A DNA stretch of 64,000 nt, from contig VXAA01000894.1 in the NCBI GenBank assembly GCA_013399115.1, positions 287,564 to 351,563 on the forward strand, given 5' to 3'. The notes beneath the pieces are model-generated. The model ran no database searches, was not told the DNA's origin, and saw nothing but the letters and a program-made list of their open reading frames with translations. The position numbers were made by a program, and so were the translations under genes. Source of the stretch: Anseranas semipalmata. Taxonomy: Eukaryota; Chordata; Aves; Anseriformes; Anseranatidae. This document shows positions 45,937-56,732 of the stretch, one piece after another. Every line of letters begins with the position of its first letter. Within the stretch, counting starts at the first letter, position 1.

Positions 45937-48900
45937 AAATACATTAGACAACACAGAGCAAGCCTGAGGTTTCCATCTACACTGGATCGAAAGGGGCAGG
46001 AGAACCTTCCTTAATGTCTTTATCATGTGGCAGAACCTCAGGAGGGGGGCGAGGTATCTCCCAGCGCTCCAGAAATCTCCAGAAGAAAAAAGCACTGATG
46101 CAGGGGAAGTATCAGCCTGTGTTTGCCTTCATGTTAGTCCTGGTACACTTAGGTATCGATTTGAAAATCTGAAGCAATACTTTCTTTAGCAAAAGCAAAG
46201 GCAAGAAATCCAAATATCAGGCAATATGGACAAATGAGTCATAAAAGCAAATTGATTTTCATTGCAGAGTGGTAGTCAGTTACCATACCTTTCAATAACT
46301 AACAGCATATTGAAAGTTTCATTCAGATGGACCTAAAAGTTGACAGTGTTGCATTGCCAAACCCACTTAAAGCATCAGAAGAAATGATGTGAAGTTCGAA
46401 GGCCAAAATAGTCATCAGAAGAACTTCATCAGGAAAAAAAAAAACAAGACCTGTTTAGCTGATGAACTTCCTCTGCTCTTTAGATAAATTAAAAAGCTCA
46501 CACAGAGAAAGTACACTATAAAGCAGCCTTTACAACAGAGATGAAACAAAATGTGAAAGTTCATGCAAATCAGCATGCACTTTTATCTTTGTAGAAGTGA
46601 TACCGTTAACTAAAAAAGAATATTAGCATAAAATTGCACTTGAATAAGGACATCAGGTCAACTTGAATGCATACAAAAAAAGTAAATTTGCAGAAAGCTG
46701 AAAAAAAGAAAATAACGAAAGGACTACATTAATGGATTTTCGGATCTTAGGAGGTCCAAAAGATGAGTAAAAGGAGTTAAATGCATTTGCATATATTAGG
46801 AAACTACATGGTTAAACCAGGAGAAAGTGAAATCAAACATCTTCTGGGATCTTGCAAAGAAAAGCAGGGTATGTCAGAAGGTCATCTCAATTGTTGTTAC
46901 GGAGATTAAAGGAAATATATCAAAGTAACAGTAGAGTTTTTTGACTTCAAGCTGTGTAATAGCCTCAGAACTGGCAAAGGTAGAAATTTGTTTTGTAATA
47001 TGTAAAAAAAAAAATACAGTTGTCTGTAGATACAGGTGATGTCTTAGGTTAGAAATGTGTTTTTTCTACAACGCCTAGCTTACTGGAGAACTACTCTCCC
47101 ACTCGAGGTCTTCTGTAGCTCTCACAATAAACTTGTTAAATGTTCTTTACAGAGAACATAGACCTCTTACCTTTCAGCTGCCAGCTGCCAAAACCCAAAC
47201 AGCCCGAGTTAGAGGGATGCTTCTCAGTTTTTATCACAACTGCCATAGGGAATATTTTCCCACCTTCTTCCAGAGACAGCTCTAAGCAGCCACTAGAGAA
47301 GCCTGATACTAAAGCAGTGGTAAAGTAACTAAGACCAGGAAACATCTGGATGATATCTGAAAAGAAAATCGAGGACTTCTAAAATAAAAAAAGTGTGCAT
47401 TTACATGGGTCATGTTTCTGTTCAAGCACTGAACAGGTCTATTGCATGTAAACATATTTTACAAACTGTCTAAACAGGTACATAGCATAAAATTCTTATT
47501 ACACCATTACATAAACTAGTATCGCAGAAGTGACACATCAGAAATTGCATGTTCAGTTTTAACGTCAAACGGACCTCCCTCCATTCAAACACAGATAGAA
47601 CCAGAAAGAAAACAGACAGCAAGTGCTGCACAACTATATCATCAGTAAGAATTATATTTAAGTACTTGCTTACGTACCATAAGAGGAAAGACACCAACAC
47701 AGCCACATGAAGGTAGATGCCTTGTCATCAGTACCCTTACTTCCACAAGCAAACATGGCTTATAAAGTCATTCAGATTTTTTCATCCACCTGTACTTTAA
47801 AAGGAATTATGTTGCTGATCCTCAGTCTTACTGGAAGGCCTCTCCATAACCACCTGCTAACACCCCAGACATTTCCAAGTTTCCTGCCTCGTGAAATCTG
47901 AGGCAGTTAATTCATGACCAGGTGATACACATTTGTTCCTAGACCAAAACTGTCCCTCATCTAATGAAGCTTTAAGCAATATTTCAGCGGGTATCTGTTA
48001 CTTCATTTAGCTGTTTAAAACTGATTTTCTTCCTTTTGAGAGGCCATAGTTTTAACAATGAATTCTGTAGTTTAGTGAAAGCAAGCCAGACTTTCCAGCA
48101 AAGGCAATAACAAACATGTTTCCCTCTCTAAGTATCCCCAAACTGCCAGATTTTCACCTGTTTTTTGCTTCAGTACTCCAAATAAAATCATTGAGACACA
48201 CAACTATGGAAACCAATAGAAGCACAAAGCTTAAAAGCAAAAAGATTTTGTTGTTAGGACTGATTTGTAGCTGGACAGTTTTTACTATATGACTTTCGAA
48301 AGTACGAGGTAGAGTTCTATTTCTAAAGAATACTCAGTTGCACTTCTGATATTTCAATGAAGCTGCAAACAGTTATATAAACACTATAGCTACTACTATT
48401 CCAGACTTTAGCAAATGTTGACAGCAATCTTACAGATAATGTGGAAACCTAAAAGCAGATTACTGCGTTCAGATTCAGGCACCGTCTTCAGCGCACAAAT
48501 TTTGAGATCCACCGTGAACTTCGTGGTTTCAGAACTATGAGCAGTGCCTTGGCAAAAAGCCACGACCTCTCCCATGAATCGCTGTGCAAGTGCTACAGGG
48601 CGACCAGGAACTGCCTCAAAGCTGAGGTTTCCATGCCTCATAGTCTCAATTATCAGCCACCTCAGAATTATTTCTTCATCTCATTTTCACATCCCTTAGC
48701 TGTGGGATCTCACAGCAGACTGGCTGCTGTGAAGGTTCTGCTCCTCTAGCTGTTCCTTTATTCGCATGGGAGTCATCGTCCAACACCTCCTTCTGCAGCT
48801 GCAGCTATGAGAATGGCATCAGCTTCATGCCGTAATTTCTACACTTTTCCAAGGGATTCTAACTAGGAGTAGCTGAAACTAGCAAACCATCTGTCCAAAT

Positions 48901-50002
48901 TTAAGAGGTTACATCTCAGGAGAGTGCTTTACACATTACTCATAGTGCTTCACCCCCTCAGAGATAACAGTAAATAAGGAGTTCTCTGTGCAATCGCACA
49001 AACCAGATAGCTTTTAATACAAAGAAATATGACTTAGGCTGAAAATAAAAACCTACAGAATGCTTTTATACTTCGAAATTTAGTTTCCTGATAAAACTAT
49101 TTTTAAAATGTTGACCAACCTTTAAAGGGATATTTAAAATATTAACGGAACTGTTTGAATATCTGTAGTACTCAAAATTATACAAGGGATGCATGTTCTT
49201 AACACATTACCACTGGACATCTGCTTTTAGCTTGCTTAATACTGGATGATGACCAAAGAGTACCTCTAGTCCAAGAAAAAAGTGTAATATAGTCTGCCAC
49301 CTATGCCACGAACTGAAAAAGGATTAAACAAAACACAACCACTCCCTTCAATGAACACTGTAATATCATCTCTCTTATGCTTAAGTTGTATTTGTAATCT
49401 TTTTCTCTTATTTTGTCATGTGATAGCTAAGCTAATCCTATATGGTTCATCCTTTAATTAACACTGTTCTGCACTGTATTGCTATATTCAAAGAGGACAA
49501 ACAGATATTATTTCAGCGTCATCACCACATTTCACCATCAGAGCTCTGTGCATGTCAAGCTCAAAATCAAGTTATAGCGAGCAAACATTCAAACCCTTGA
49601 TAAGGGCACATCCTTTATTCACGGCAGCGCATGCTTGCACCATGACTCCAGAAGTATGTACACTTTCTCCTCATTTGGAGATGTTCCGTTATGCTTAGAA
49701 AAAGCTAGCACACATAAAGCTTTCCCTACCTAAATTGTCACCACATAGCAGTTTGTTAATAGGCAGGTTTGCTAAGGTGTTCTTTAATGGAAAAAAAGCT
49801 ATCTCCGCTTGCATTTTTCCAGGATTACTCCTACGTGCTCCTGCACTTACAGGAGCCATCAGGTTAGCTGGTACGGCTGTAACAGACCCAACAAATTTAG
49901 ACCGGTGTTTTTAAGCACGGCAGCGTGAGAGAGACACGGAGATATTCCAGCCCCCACGACTGAGGACACACCACCACCAGCTGCACCCCGAGCATCGCTT
50001 AC

Positions 50003-50148
50003 CGGGCACCCCGGCTCCGCTCCAGGCTTCTGGAAGAGGCCCGAGAGCACTTTCCCGAGGCACCCACAGACCCCAGGCCCTGCGGGGGAGCTCGGCGGGG
50101 GCGTCTCCACCGCCCAGGCCGCGCCGAGCAAGCTTCGCCTCCGCTGGA
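50003..50148 (-). other. ASPH: Candidate ASPH first-exon 3' part with strong donor
   Basis: On the minus strand the GC-rich sequence ends in GGTGCCCG|GTAAGCG (donor at 49997-50002), a strong 5' splice site with nothing similar nearby. The exon would extend into the unsequenced gap. The reading frame needed to join X2 (one spare base, phase 1) is open across all 146 visible bases. However, its peptide is Ala/Gly/Pro/Arg-rich and does not match the mammalian Ser/Gly-rich N-terminus that I remember, so this may be 5' UTR, a diverged coding exon or an unrelated transcript. Confidence 0.38.
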
Positions 50149-50571
50149 NNNNNNNNNNNNNNNNNNNNNNNNNNNNNNNNNNNNNNNNNNNNNNNNNNNN
50201 NNNNNNNNNNNNNNNNNNNNNNNNNNNNNNNNNNNNNNNNNNNNNNNNNNNNNNNNNNNNNNNNNNNNNNNNNNNNNNNNNNNNNNNNNNNNNNNNNNNN
50301 NNNNNNNNNNNNNNNNNNNNNNNNNNNNNNNNNNNNNNNNNNNNNNNNNNNNNNNNNNNNNNNNNNNNNNNNNNNNNNNNNNNNNNNNNNNNNNNNNNNN
50401 NNNNNNNNNNNNNNNNNNNNNNNNNNNNNNNNNNNNNNNNNNNNNNNNNNNNNNNNNNNNNNNNNNNNNNNNNNNNNNNNNNNNNNNNNNNNNNNNNNNN
50501 NNNNNNNNNNNNNNNNNNNNNNNNNNNNNNNNNNNNNNNNNNNNNNNNNNNNNNNNNNNNNNNNNNNNNNN
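50149..50571. other. Assembly gap (423 N)
   Basis: A run of N within the CpG island, flanked by very GC-rich sequence. A further single N is at 50697. The gap probably hides most of the first exon and core promoter. The long minus-strand open frame drawn across it is an artefact of unknown bases. Confidence 0.99.
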
Positions 50572-50697
50572 GGAGGGGCGGGGCGGTTGCGTGCAGGGTG
50601 CGCGTGTCCGCCACGCTCCCCGTTGCCGGCGGCTTTGAACGTGGCAACATGGAAGCTGAGCGGCGGCCTCTCGCGAGGCTTTGCTCGGCGCGCCCCN

Positions 50698-50722
50698 GAC
50701 CGGGACCGGGACCGGGACCGGG
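50698..50722. repeat. Four tandem GACCGG hexamers
   Basis: GACCGG is repeated four times at 50698-50721 plus one G, directly after a single ambiguous base at 50697. A GC-rich promoter microsatellite, which probably contributed to the assembly difficulty. Confidence 0.9.
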
Positions 50723-50830
50723 CGGCGGTGGTGGGGAGGGTTTTCTGTGCGGCCTCGATGAGGAATGCGAAAGCGGGAAGCGGAGGTGCTGCTGACTCCT
50801 GCTTTGTTCAGGCGTTAGTAACTCGCCCCG

Positions 50831-53800
50831 CTAAATGCCCGAATTAGCTGGTTAAGCCTCTCAGGTGGCACCTCCTCAGCCGACCCGGTAAAACAGTCTG
50901 GTGTGTGTTACATCCACAACTGAGTTCTCAAACAAGCTTCTGAGCCTTTATGATGTTTCAAATAGGCTGTGGCAAAAGGAGCCTTTTTTTTTATTTTCCA
51001 CAGAAATTCAGGATGCTTCTTGTTTCTCAGTGATTTGGATGGAAACTCACTCAAACAGCAGTTTGGCGTAACAATAAGTTACACCTGAAACAAAAGCAAA
51101 GCCCACCTTTGAGTCCTGACTGTAAATACAAAGCTTCAGGTTAAACAGTTCTGGAAATTAGAGCCTTTGCAAATGGCTGTGGAGAGAGAAGGCTTTTCCT
51201 GAAGCAAGGGTTGGCACTGCCTTTTGAACCGAGTAATGCAACAGAGCTAACCAGAAATAATAATTTACCAAAGAGCATTAATCAGTAATTTTTCATGAGA
51301 TCTGAACTTAAACGCTTAGTCCAGTAACAGGATGACAATGTGGGTACTTCAGCCAGTGAAGGTAAAAGTAACTAGTCCTGTGAACACCAAAACTAATAAA
51401 GCCTACTCCTTGGTATCCCTTTCATGTTACTCTACCAAAATCTTGTTTTTCTCACAGTGTAAGGACTTAATATTTTTGAGATATACTCCTTTTGTCTAGT
51501 GAGGCTGAAACTAGCAAACAAGTTCATAAGTTGCTAGGGAGGAGCAGACATAACTCATGAACGCATACAGTTTGTCACAGAAATGCCAACAGGGCGAATT
51601 ATTGTTTCAACAGATCAGAAGGTACGATGTAAGGAACAAATCATCCTAAGGAAAGCAATCAGAAACTGACAACTTGTAACTGCATTTATTCAAAAATATA
51701 CAATTAATAGAAAATAACTGCCTGTGTGACTATATTCTTGGATGTAGTAGTTACCACCAAGTAAGAAGACAGCTTCTTGTGGTTGATGTGGGGTACAGCT
51801 TCCCTACTGCTGTAGGAAGAGATATTAAGAACATTTAAGCAATTGGGTGAACAGTGACACTTAGAAGGATATTGTTAATGATTTACTGTGAAACAAACTT
51901 TTGACTGTAAATGGACAGTAAAATTCCTACTTCTCTTTTCATTGGTACACAGCTGCCGGCATTTAGTATTTGGTGTATTCAATGTCTGCTTGTGCACTCT
52001 TGTGTCCAAGTAGACTCTCTTGCAGAATTAAAACACACACACAGGTGCAAATGCTTAAAGCAGAATTGTACCTTTGTGCTGATCACTAGCCTTCCGCATA
52101 GTCTTGTGGTTCAAAGGTTTCTGTTGATTTCCTATAGCATCAGGAAGATTTTTTCCTTCCAGTCCACCGATAACTCCAGACAACTGGAAAAGTAAGTTAG
52201 GTATGAGGGGAAAGTGTCTCGAGATTAGAGAAGCTTTCTCTGATATTCCTGCCTGATGTTTCTGATCACATACTTAAAATCTAATCATCAAGTGTGGTTG
52301 TGGAATAAACAGCCTTTAGATCTAGCCTAGATGAAGTTGGCAGATAGCATTAAGGCTGGTTTCCCTACTGTGGGATCACCTGAAAGCAGTTCAGGTACAG
52401 GCTATGTGATCCATGCCATTGAAGATGCTTGGGCATCAAGCTTGGACAGCTTGGTGTGATTTATACTTGAGATGGTAATGCTTAATTTTGTTTAAATTTG
52501 CTGGGATGACTGTTGCAAGAAATGACAGAACAATCCCTTCTGAACTGAAATTTAATGAAAATTTATGCAAAATTTTAAAATGTCATTTTAGAAAAGATAC
52601 TGGAGAGAAAAGCAAACAATGTATGTATGTGGATGCGCATGTGTCTGGCTTGTCTCTGGTTTTAATCTACTGGTTTCTTTTAAAGCTAAATGTTTGGCAC
52701 TTTGTAACAATACAGTAATCCACAAGAAGATAAATATCCTTGTATTTGTAGGAGGAAAAGAAACAAGACACAAAAAGAATGTAACAATGAGGAAGGAGCA
52801 AGTTTGTAAGGCAAAGGTAAAGCAGTTTGCAAAAGAAAAGAAACTAGAAAAAGATAATAATAAATGCAAGAGGTATGAGACAGTACCCACTGCAGTCAGT
52901 TGGAGTCTTTCCACTTGGATCAGGCTTGTTTAAAGCACAAAATAAATTAAAAAATAAAAATAAAAAAATCCCTGTTGGCAAAAATCACATTTGCCCCCTA
53001 TCCAAAATGTCCTAGTTGACTGCTAGTTGAGACTACAAATAAACTAAATTTAAATTATACTGCATAACATAAATCATTGTATTGTTTTTACTGTTCACTT
53101 TATTTCCATAAATACTTCTGCGTTAATGCAGTCACTGCTGTTTGGCTGGCCTGATTCATTCAACAGCACAGTGACTCTGCTGTTTGACAGAAAGAAACAC
53201 ATCCAAGGTGATAAATAGAAGCAGCAATGAAATAATTGCACAAGAGGAGGATTCTGTCTCTAGTTTCCTAATTTCTAAAAGAAGCAAAAACATACGATCT
53301 GTCTGTAGCAGGGAGAAGAGATGCTGAATAAGAGAGGCATTATTAATATGAAAAAAATTAGTGACACCTGCTTAAAGCAACCATGAATTTAGCTTTATGT
53401 TTTTCACGTCTTATAGCTGAAAAACTATTTAAAATTCACCATCACCTGTGCCAAATTTGTTGCTATGGTTTTCTGATTTTAAGTTATATGTTCTATTGAC
53501 AGATCTACTTCCATTCTTGATATCTATAAAATTCTTATCAAAATCCTTGAATGTATCATAAAGTCATCTGTTATACTTCTACTAGGCCATTACATGTCTT
53601 TTATGAAAAAAAAAATATGTAAAAAAGAATAATTGAAAGCTTAGATAATGAAATTTTATTATGTTGATACTCCTGAGCTATTTTATTCAGATGTTGGTCA
53701 TGCAACTGAATTATAGTCCTCCACTGGATCATGTACATTTCTCATAAATGAGTAAGTTTCAATTGATCATTAAAGGAAAACCAACTTTCCAACTAGAGGA

Positions 53801-56379
53801 GAAAAGTGGTTTTATGACAATGCATTGCAATGTAAAGAGCTGGGGAATTCTCAAGATAGGGAATTCTCAGAAAGTGTTAAAAATTAATACATTAAAAACT
53901 TCCTGATGTAGTCTAAGATTTTCAATAGAAGACATTGGCATTTAGAATTTTAAGGTATTTGATTGGCCAGATGATATTTTTTTCTGGGATGGTAAATGAA
54001 CTAAGCACCTTGCTAGTAAATTGGACAAGATATTTCCACCAATATACTTTGCATTCAAAAATGCGTCTTGGATGAACTTAGGGCAAAGAGGGTGATGCGC
54101 AGGTTTTGCTGTTTGCTTTCTGCATTATCAAGTGGAGACTTGAACTGCTGATCACCTTTCTAGTTTCTGACAGAGTTACAGGCTGTACAGAGAATCAGCA
54201 TCCAGCTCTCTGCATTTGTCTACCAAAATTCACTAACCACTTGTAGAAAAACGGAGACACGTTTTGGGAAGAGGGGGAAGAAAGAGAAAACTGAGAGTGT
54301 CAGTTATCCAAACCCAAACAACTGCATTGATTGTGGTGGTGTTCTGCTTACAGCTGGTTAAACCTGCAGCAGAGAAAGTTGAGTTGGTTGAGTTTGAGTT
54401 GGTTATTCTTAAGAGGAATTCTCTCTCTCTCTCTCTTTTTTAAAATATATTTTTATGGTGGTAGACACCTATTCATAGATTTGTACATTCTTATATAACC
54501 TTAGAACATTTTCCAACTAGTTAGTGACGTGACTATTGGAAAGTGGCTATTTGTTGGACAGCAATTCAGAAGGTTATAATTATCCAGAATATAACAAGTG
54601 GAACCAGGTGAAGCATGTCTAGTTCTGGCAAAGCTAAAGTTGAAGTGAAATTGGTAAGGTAAAATGTAGACCTTTTTAAAGTCTAGGTCAAAAGCCTGCT
54701 CTTGCTCTCAGCAGATTTGCGTTGACCCCACGATGAGTAATGCAAACAGAGTTTGGCCTTTGGGGCAGTAGTGTGGCCTGATAGTCTGGAATTTCTAACA
54801 GTATTGCTTGGCTTCTGAGAGTCTTCCTGCAGATTGTGCCAGGTCTGATTCAGCTACATTGATCCTAGTGAGTATAATTACAGCTGAGAATGTAGCAAAC
54901 TTCTCAGAACAAGATTTTGCATCTGTTGATTAGGTGGGTAAACTGTGAAGATTATTTGAAATTTAGGTGAGACCTTTTGTCATGTCACTATGTACCAGCG
55001 CAGGAACGTGTGGATTTGTCTCCTATAGCGTGAAAGGCTCAGAAGAATAGGGCAAAAGTTTCTTTGTGTGCCTATAACTGTTACCTCTGATACGTATTCT
55101 TGCAAGAACAATCAGAAACCAGCCGTGAAAGATCTTTAATCTAGAAGTAGTACTTTTCAGCTGGATTGTGAGCAACTGAAGAGTCCAAGTTAGTGCAAGA
55201 CACGGGTTGGCTGCAGGTAAAGACTAGGACAAACCAGCATCGATATTATTTCAAGAATCTTGGATAAAAATAAAATCCTCATTAGAATGACAGCAGGAGA
55301 ATGAGGCTTAGTTGACCATTACCAGCACTTGCTATCATACCTGTTACTAAAACTGGTAGGAAAAACAAGCAGGAAAAGGTACTTTACTGCCTGCTCTTTT
55401 CCAGGGACTTAACATTTTTAGCAATGAGGGCATCGAAGCATCAAAATCATTTCTAGCCTCCAACCACATTTAGTACACTAGCACATTTAGCTGTACAGAC
55501 TGCAGCTAAACTAGTGACATTGAAAGGGTTGTCTCAACTAAAAAATAAAAAATAAAAAAAATAAAAAGCTGATTAGAGGGTCTAGAGGTGGTTTTTTGTT
55601 TGTTTTGTTGTTTTAAAGAAAAAAAAAAAAACCTGTGTTCACCGTAAATTAGGATGTTCTTAAACGTGGAGGATGTGCAGATATGAGCAGGAATAGCAGT
55701 GCACTTAATAAATAGGTTGTCCTGCTGGATTGTACCTTACTGTAAGTGACTTAGCAGCTTTCCAGAATCAACCTGGAGTATTCTTATCAAATTCTTATCA
55801 GCCACCACCTGTAGGTTCCTACCCCACATGCCACATCTGAACTAGCTTTGATTTACCCTCACGTTTTCTAATAAAATAATCTTGTGAATTTGGCACATTG
55901 GAAAATAAAACAAATTGTCTAAGGAGCAGTAGAATACAGGATGCCTGATTTCCTGGAGATTTGTTTCCTTTGTCTCTCAAACCTCTCTCCCACCACTGCT
56001 TCAATAGCCTCCCATCTTCTGCCGAGTGTTGTGATGATCCCCACGGGATGTTCAGATAAGTTGCGCTGTCTGCTTTGTGCAGGGCTTTAAGGCTGGCATG
56101 TTCTGGCATGGCTAGCCAGCACATACTTGCTGATTAGTCAACCTGCTGGCAAATTAAAGAACCACATTCTCTCTAATGAACTTTGTATCTTCAGTTATAA
56201 ATAAATACCGCGCAAGTTTACTTAACATATAAAATGTCCTGCAGCCTTTAGAAGCTTTTACATACTTCATCATTCCGGAAATAAAGTAGATAAGCTTCAC
56301 TTAACTGTATTTAAAAATAATTGAAAAACTGAAAGCACCTGCAGGAAATGGGTAAACAATAGCTAGTATCGTTAAAAAG
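50831..56379. other. 5' flanking / intergenic DNA
   Basis: AT-rich sequence with no supported gene. It contains a CT repeat at 54421-54435 and poly-A runs near 53605 and 55617-55631. Open frames at 51911-52195, 52488-52718, 52619-52933 and 55819-56124 have no recognisable domain. No repeat family was identified. Confidence 0.6.
54421..54440. repeat. CT dinucleotide run
   Basis: CT repeated seven to eight times, followed by T5 and an AT-rich block. A simple microsatellite. Confidence 0.85.
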
Positions 56380-56389
56380 CTATAAATAG
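56380..56389 (+). promoter_or_regulatory. Exact MEF2 consensus / TATA-like element CTATAAATAG
   Basis: CTATAAATAG fits YTAWWWWTAR at every position and contains a TATA box core TATAAAT. It lies 56 bases upstream of an ATG at 56436 and about 5.8 kb upstream of the ASPH CpG island. It could be a muscle enhancer element for ASPH or the core of an independent promoter. It could also be a chance match in AT-rich DNA. Confidence 0.4.
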
Positions 56390-56435
56390 TAGAGCTTTCC
56401 CTGTAAGAGGCCTTTTCAGTACAGAGCACTCACTC

Positions 56436-56732
56436 ATGGATCCCTTGCATCCAGTTTCAGTCTGGCAGTACTATAGGATCAAGGCAGCAAATAGGGTTAG
56501 TAGCATTCCCGCCAGAATTACATGCTTTGGTAAACCAGGACTGAACAGATGCCAGATCTCACTCGTGCCCACGTCTTTGCAAGTCGTTCTGGTGGCACAT
56601 CTTACAACACAAACTCACACACCTCCAGAGGGATTTTCCCAGCCTCTGGAGCCTACTTCTGCCAAAGCCAAGAGTAAACCCAAGAAAACAAAGATGAGAC
56701 TTCCTAGTATGGAGACAAATTCTTGGATGTAA
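56436..56732 (+). CDS. Uncertain 98-codon ORF downstream of a TATA-like element
   Basis: The frame starts ATGG 56 bases after the TATA/MEF2-like element, a normal spacing for a short 5' UTR. It begins MDPLHPVSVWQYYRIKAANR and has a Lys/Pro-rich end (AKAKSKPKKTKMRLP). I recognise no domain, signal peptide or membrane span. There is no clear poly(A) signal close downstream. It is probably a chance frame, but the promoter-like context makes it the best protein candidate in the flanking region. Confidence 0.2.
   Translation: MDPLHPVSVWQYYRIKAANRVSSIPARITCFGKPGLNRCQISLVPTSLQVVLVAHLTTQTHTPPEGFSQPLEPTSAKAKSKPKKTKMRLPSMETNSWM

Larger units (their letters stand above)
37501..50002 (-). other. ASPH: First ASPH intron between CpG-island exon and X1
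   Basis: About 12.5 kb, AT-rich, containing a long CR1 fragment at 38.66-39.62 kb. It also contains poly-A/T runs near 42892, 43552 and 44325 and an unexplained cluster of overlapping long open frames at 45.16-45.94 kb. I found no additional ASPH exon. Confidence 0.65.
1..50148 (-). other. ASPH: ASPH locus (aspartate beta-hydroxylase / junctin / junctate), 5' part of the gene
   Basis: At least 12 coding exons on the minus strand translate to segments I recognise as the ASPH family: a short N-terminus, a conserved type II membrane anchor, an EF-hand-like loop, and alternative luminal tails (acidic stem or lysine-rich junctin tail). Exons follow the order known for mammalian ASPH and have consensus acceptors and donors, except the GC donor of X4. 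In the family, junctin binds triadin, calsequestrin and the ryanodine receptor in the sarcoplasmic reticulum. Junctate is a calcium-binding ER protein. The full-length product hydroxylates Asp/Asn in EGF-like domains. The hydroxylase exons are absent and should lie before base 1. The 5' limit is uncertain because the probable ubiquitous first exon is at or inside an N gap. Confidence 0.95.
49970..50830. promoter_or_regulatory. ASPH: CpG island, probable ubiquitous ASPH promoter (interrupted by gap)
   Basis: GC and CpG content rises sharply on both sides of the N gap, in contrast to the AT-rich surroundings. At 50669-50678 TCTCGCGAGG matches 9 of 10 bases of the TCTCGCGAGA housekeeping-promoter element. 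GGCAACATGGAAG at 50643 resembles a YY1 site. Four GACCGG units follow. The position upstream of X1 fits the housekeeping promoter of ASPH, which in mammals drives the longer N-terminus. Direction of transcription cannot be proved from sequence alone, and such islands are often bidirectional. Confidence 0.75.

Noticed and set aside
49859..50650. 263-codon minus-strand open frame
   Set aside because: Most of it is the N gap, so it is not a real ORF. Only the flanking donor and CpG island are kept.
52619..52933. Overlapping 104/108-codon frames on both strands
   Set aside because: Composition-driven. The Lys-rich plus frame is an A-rich tract and the minus frame is its hydrophobic shadow.
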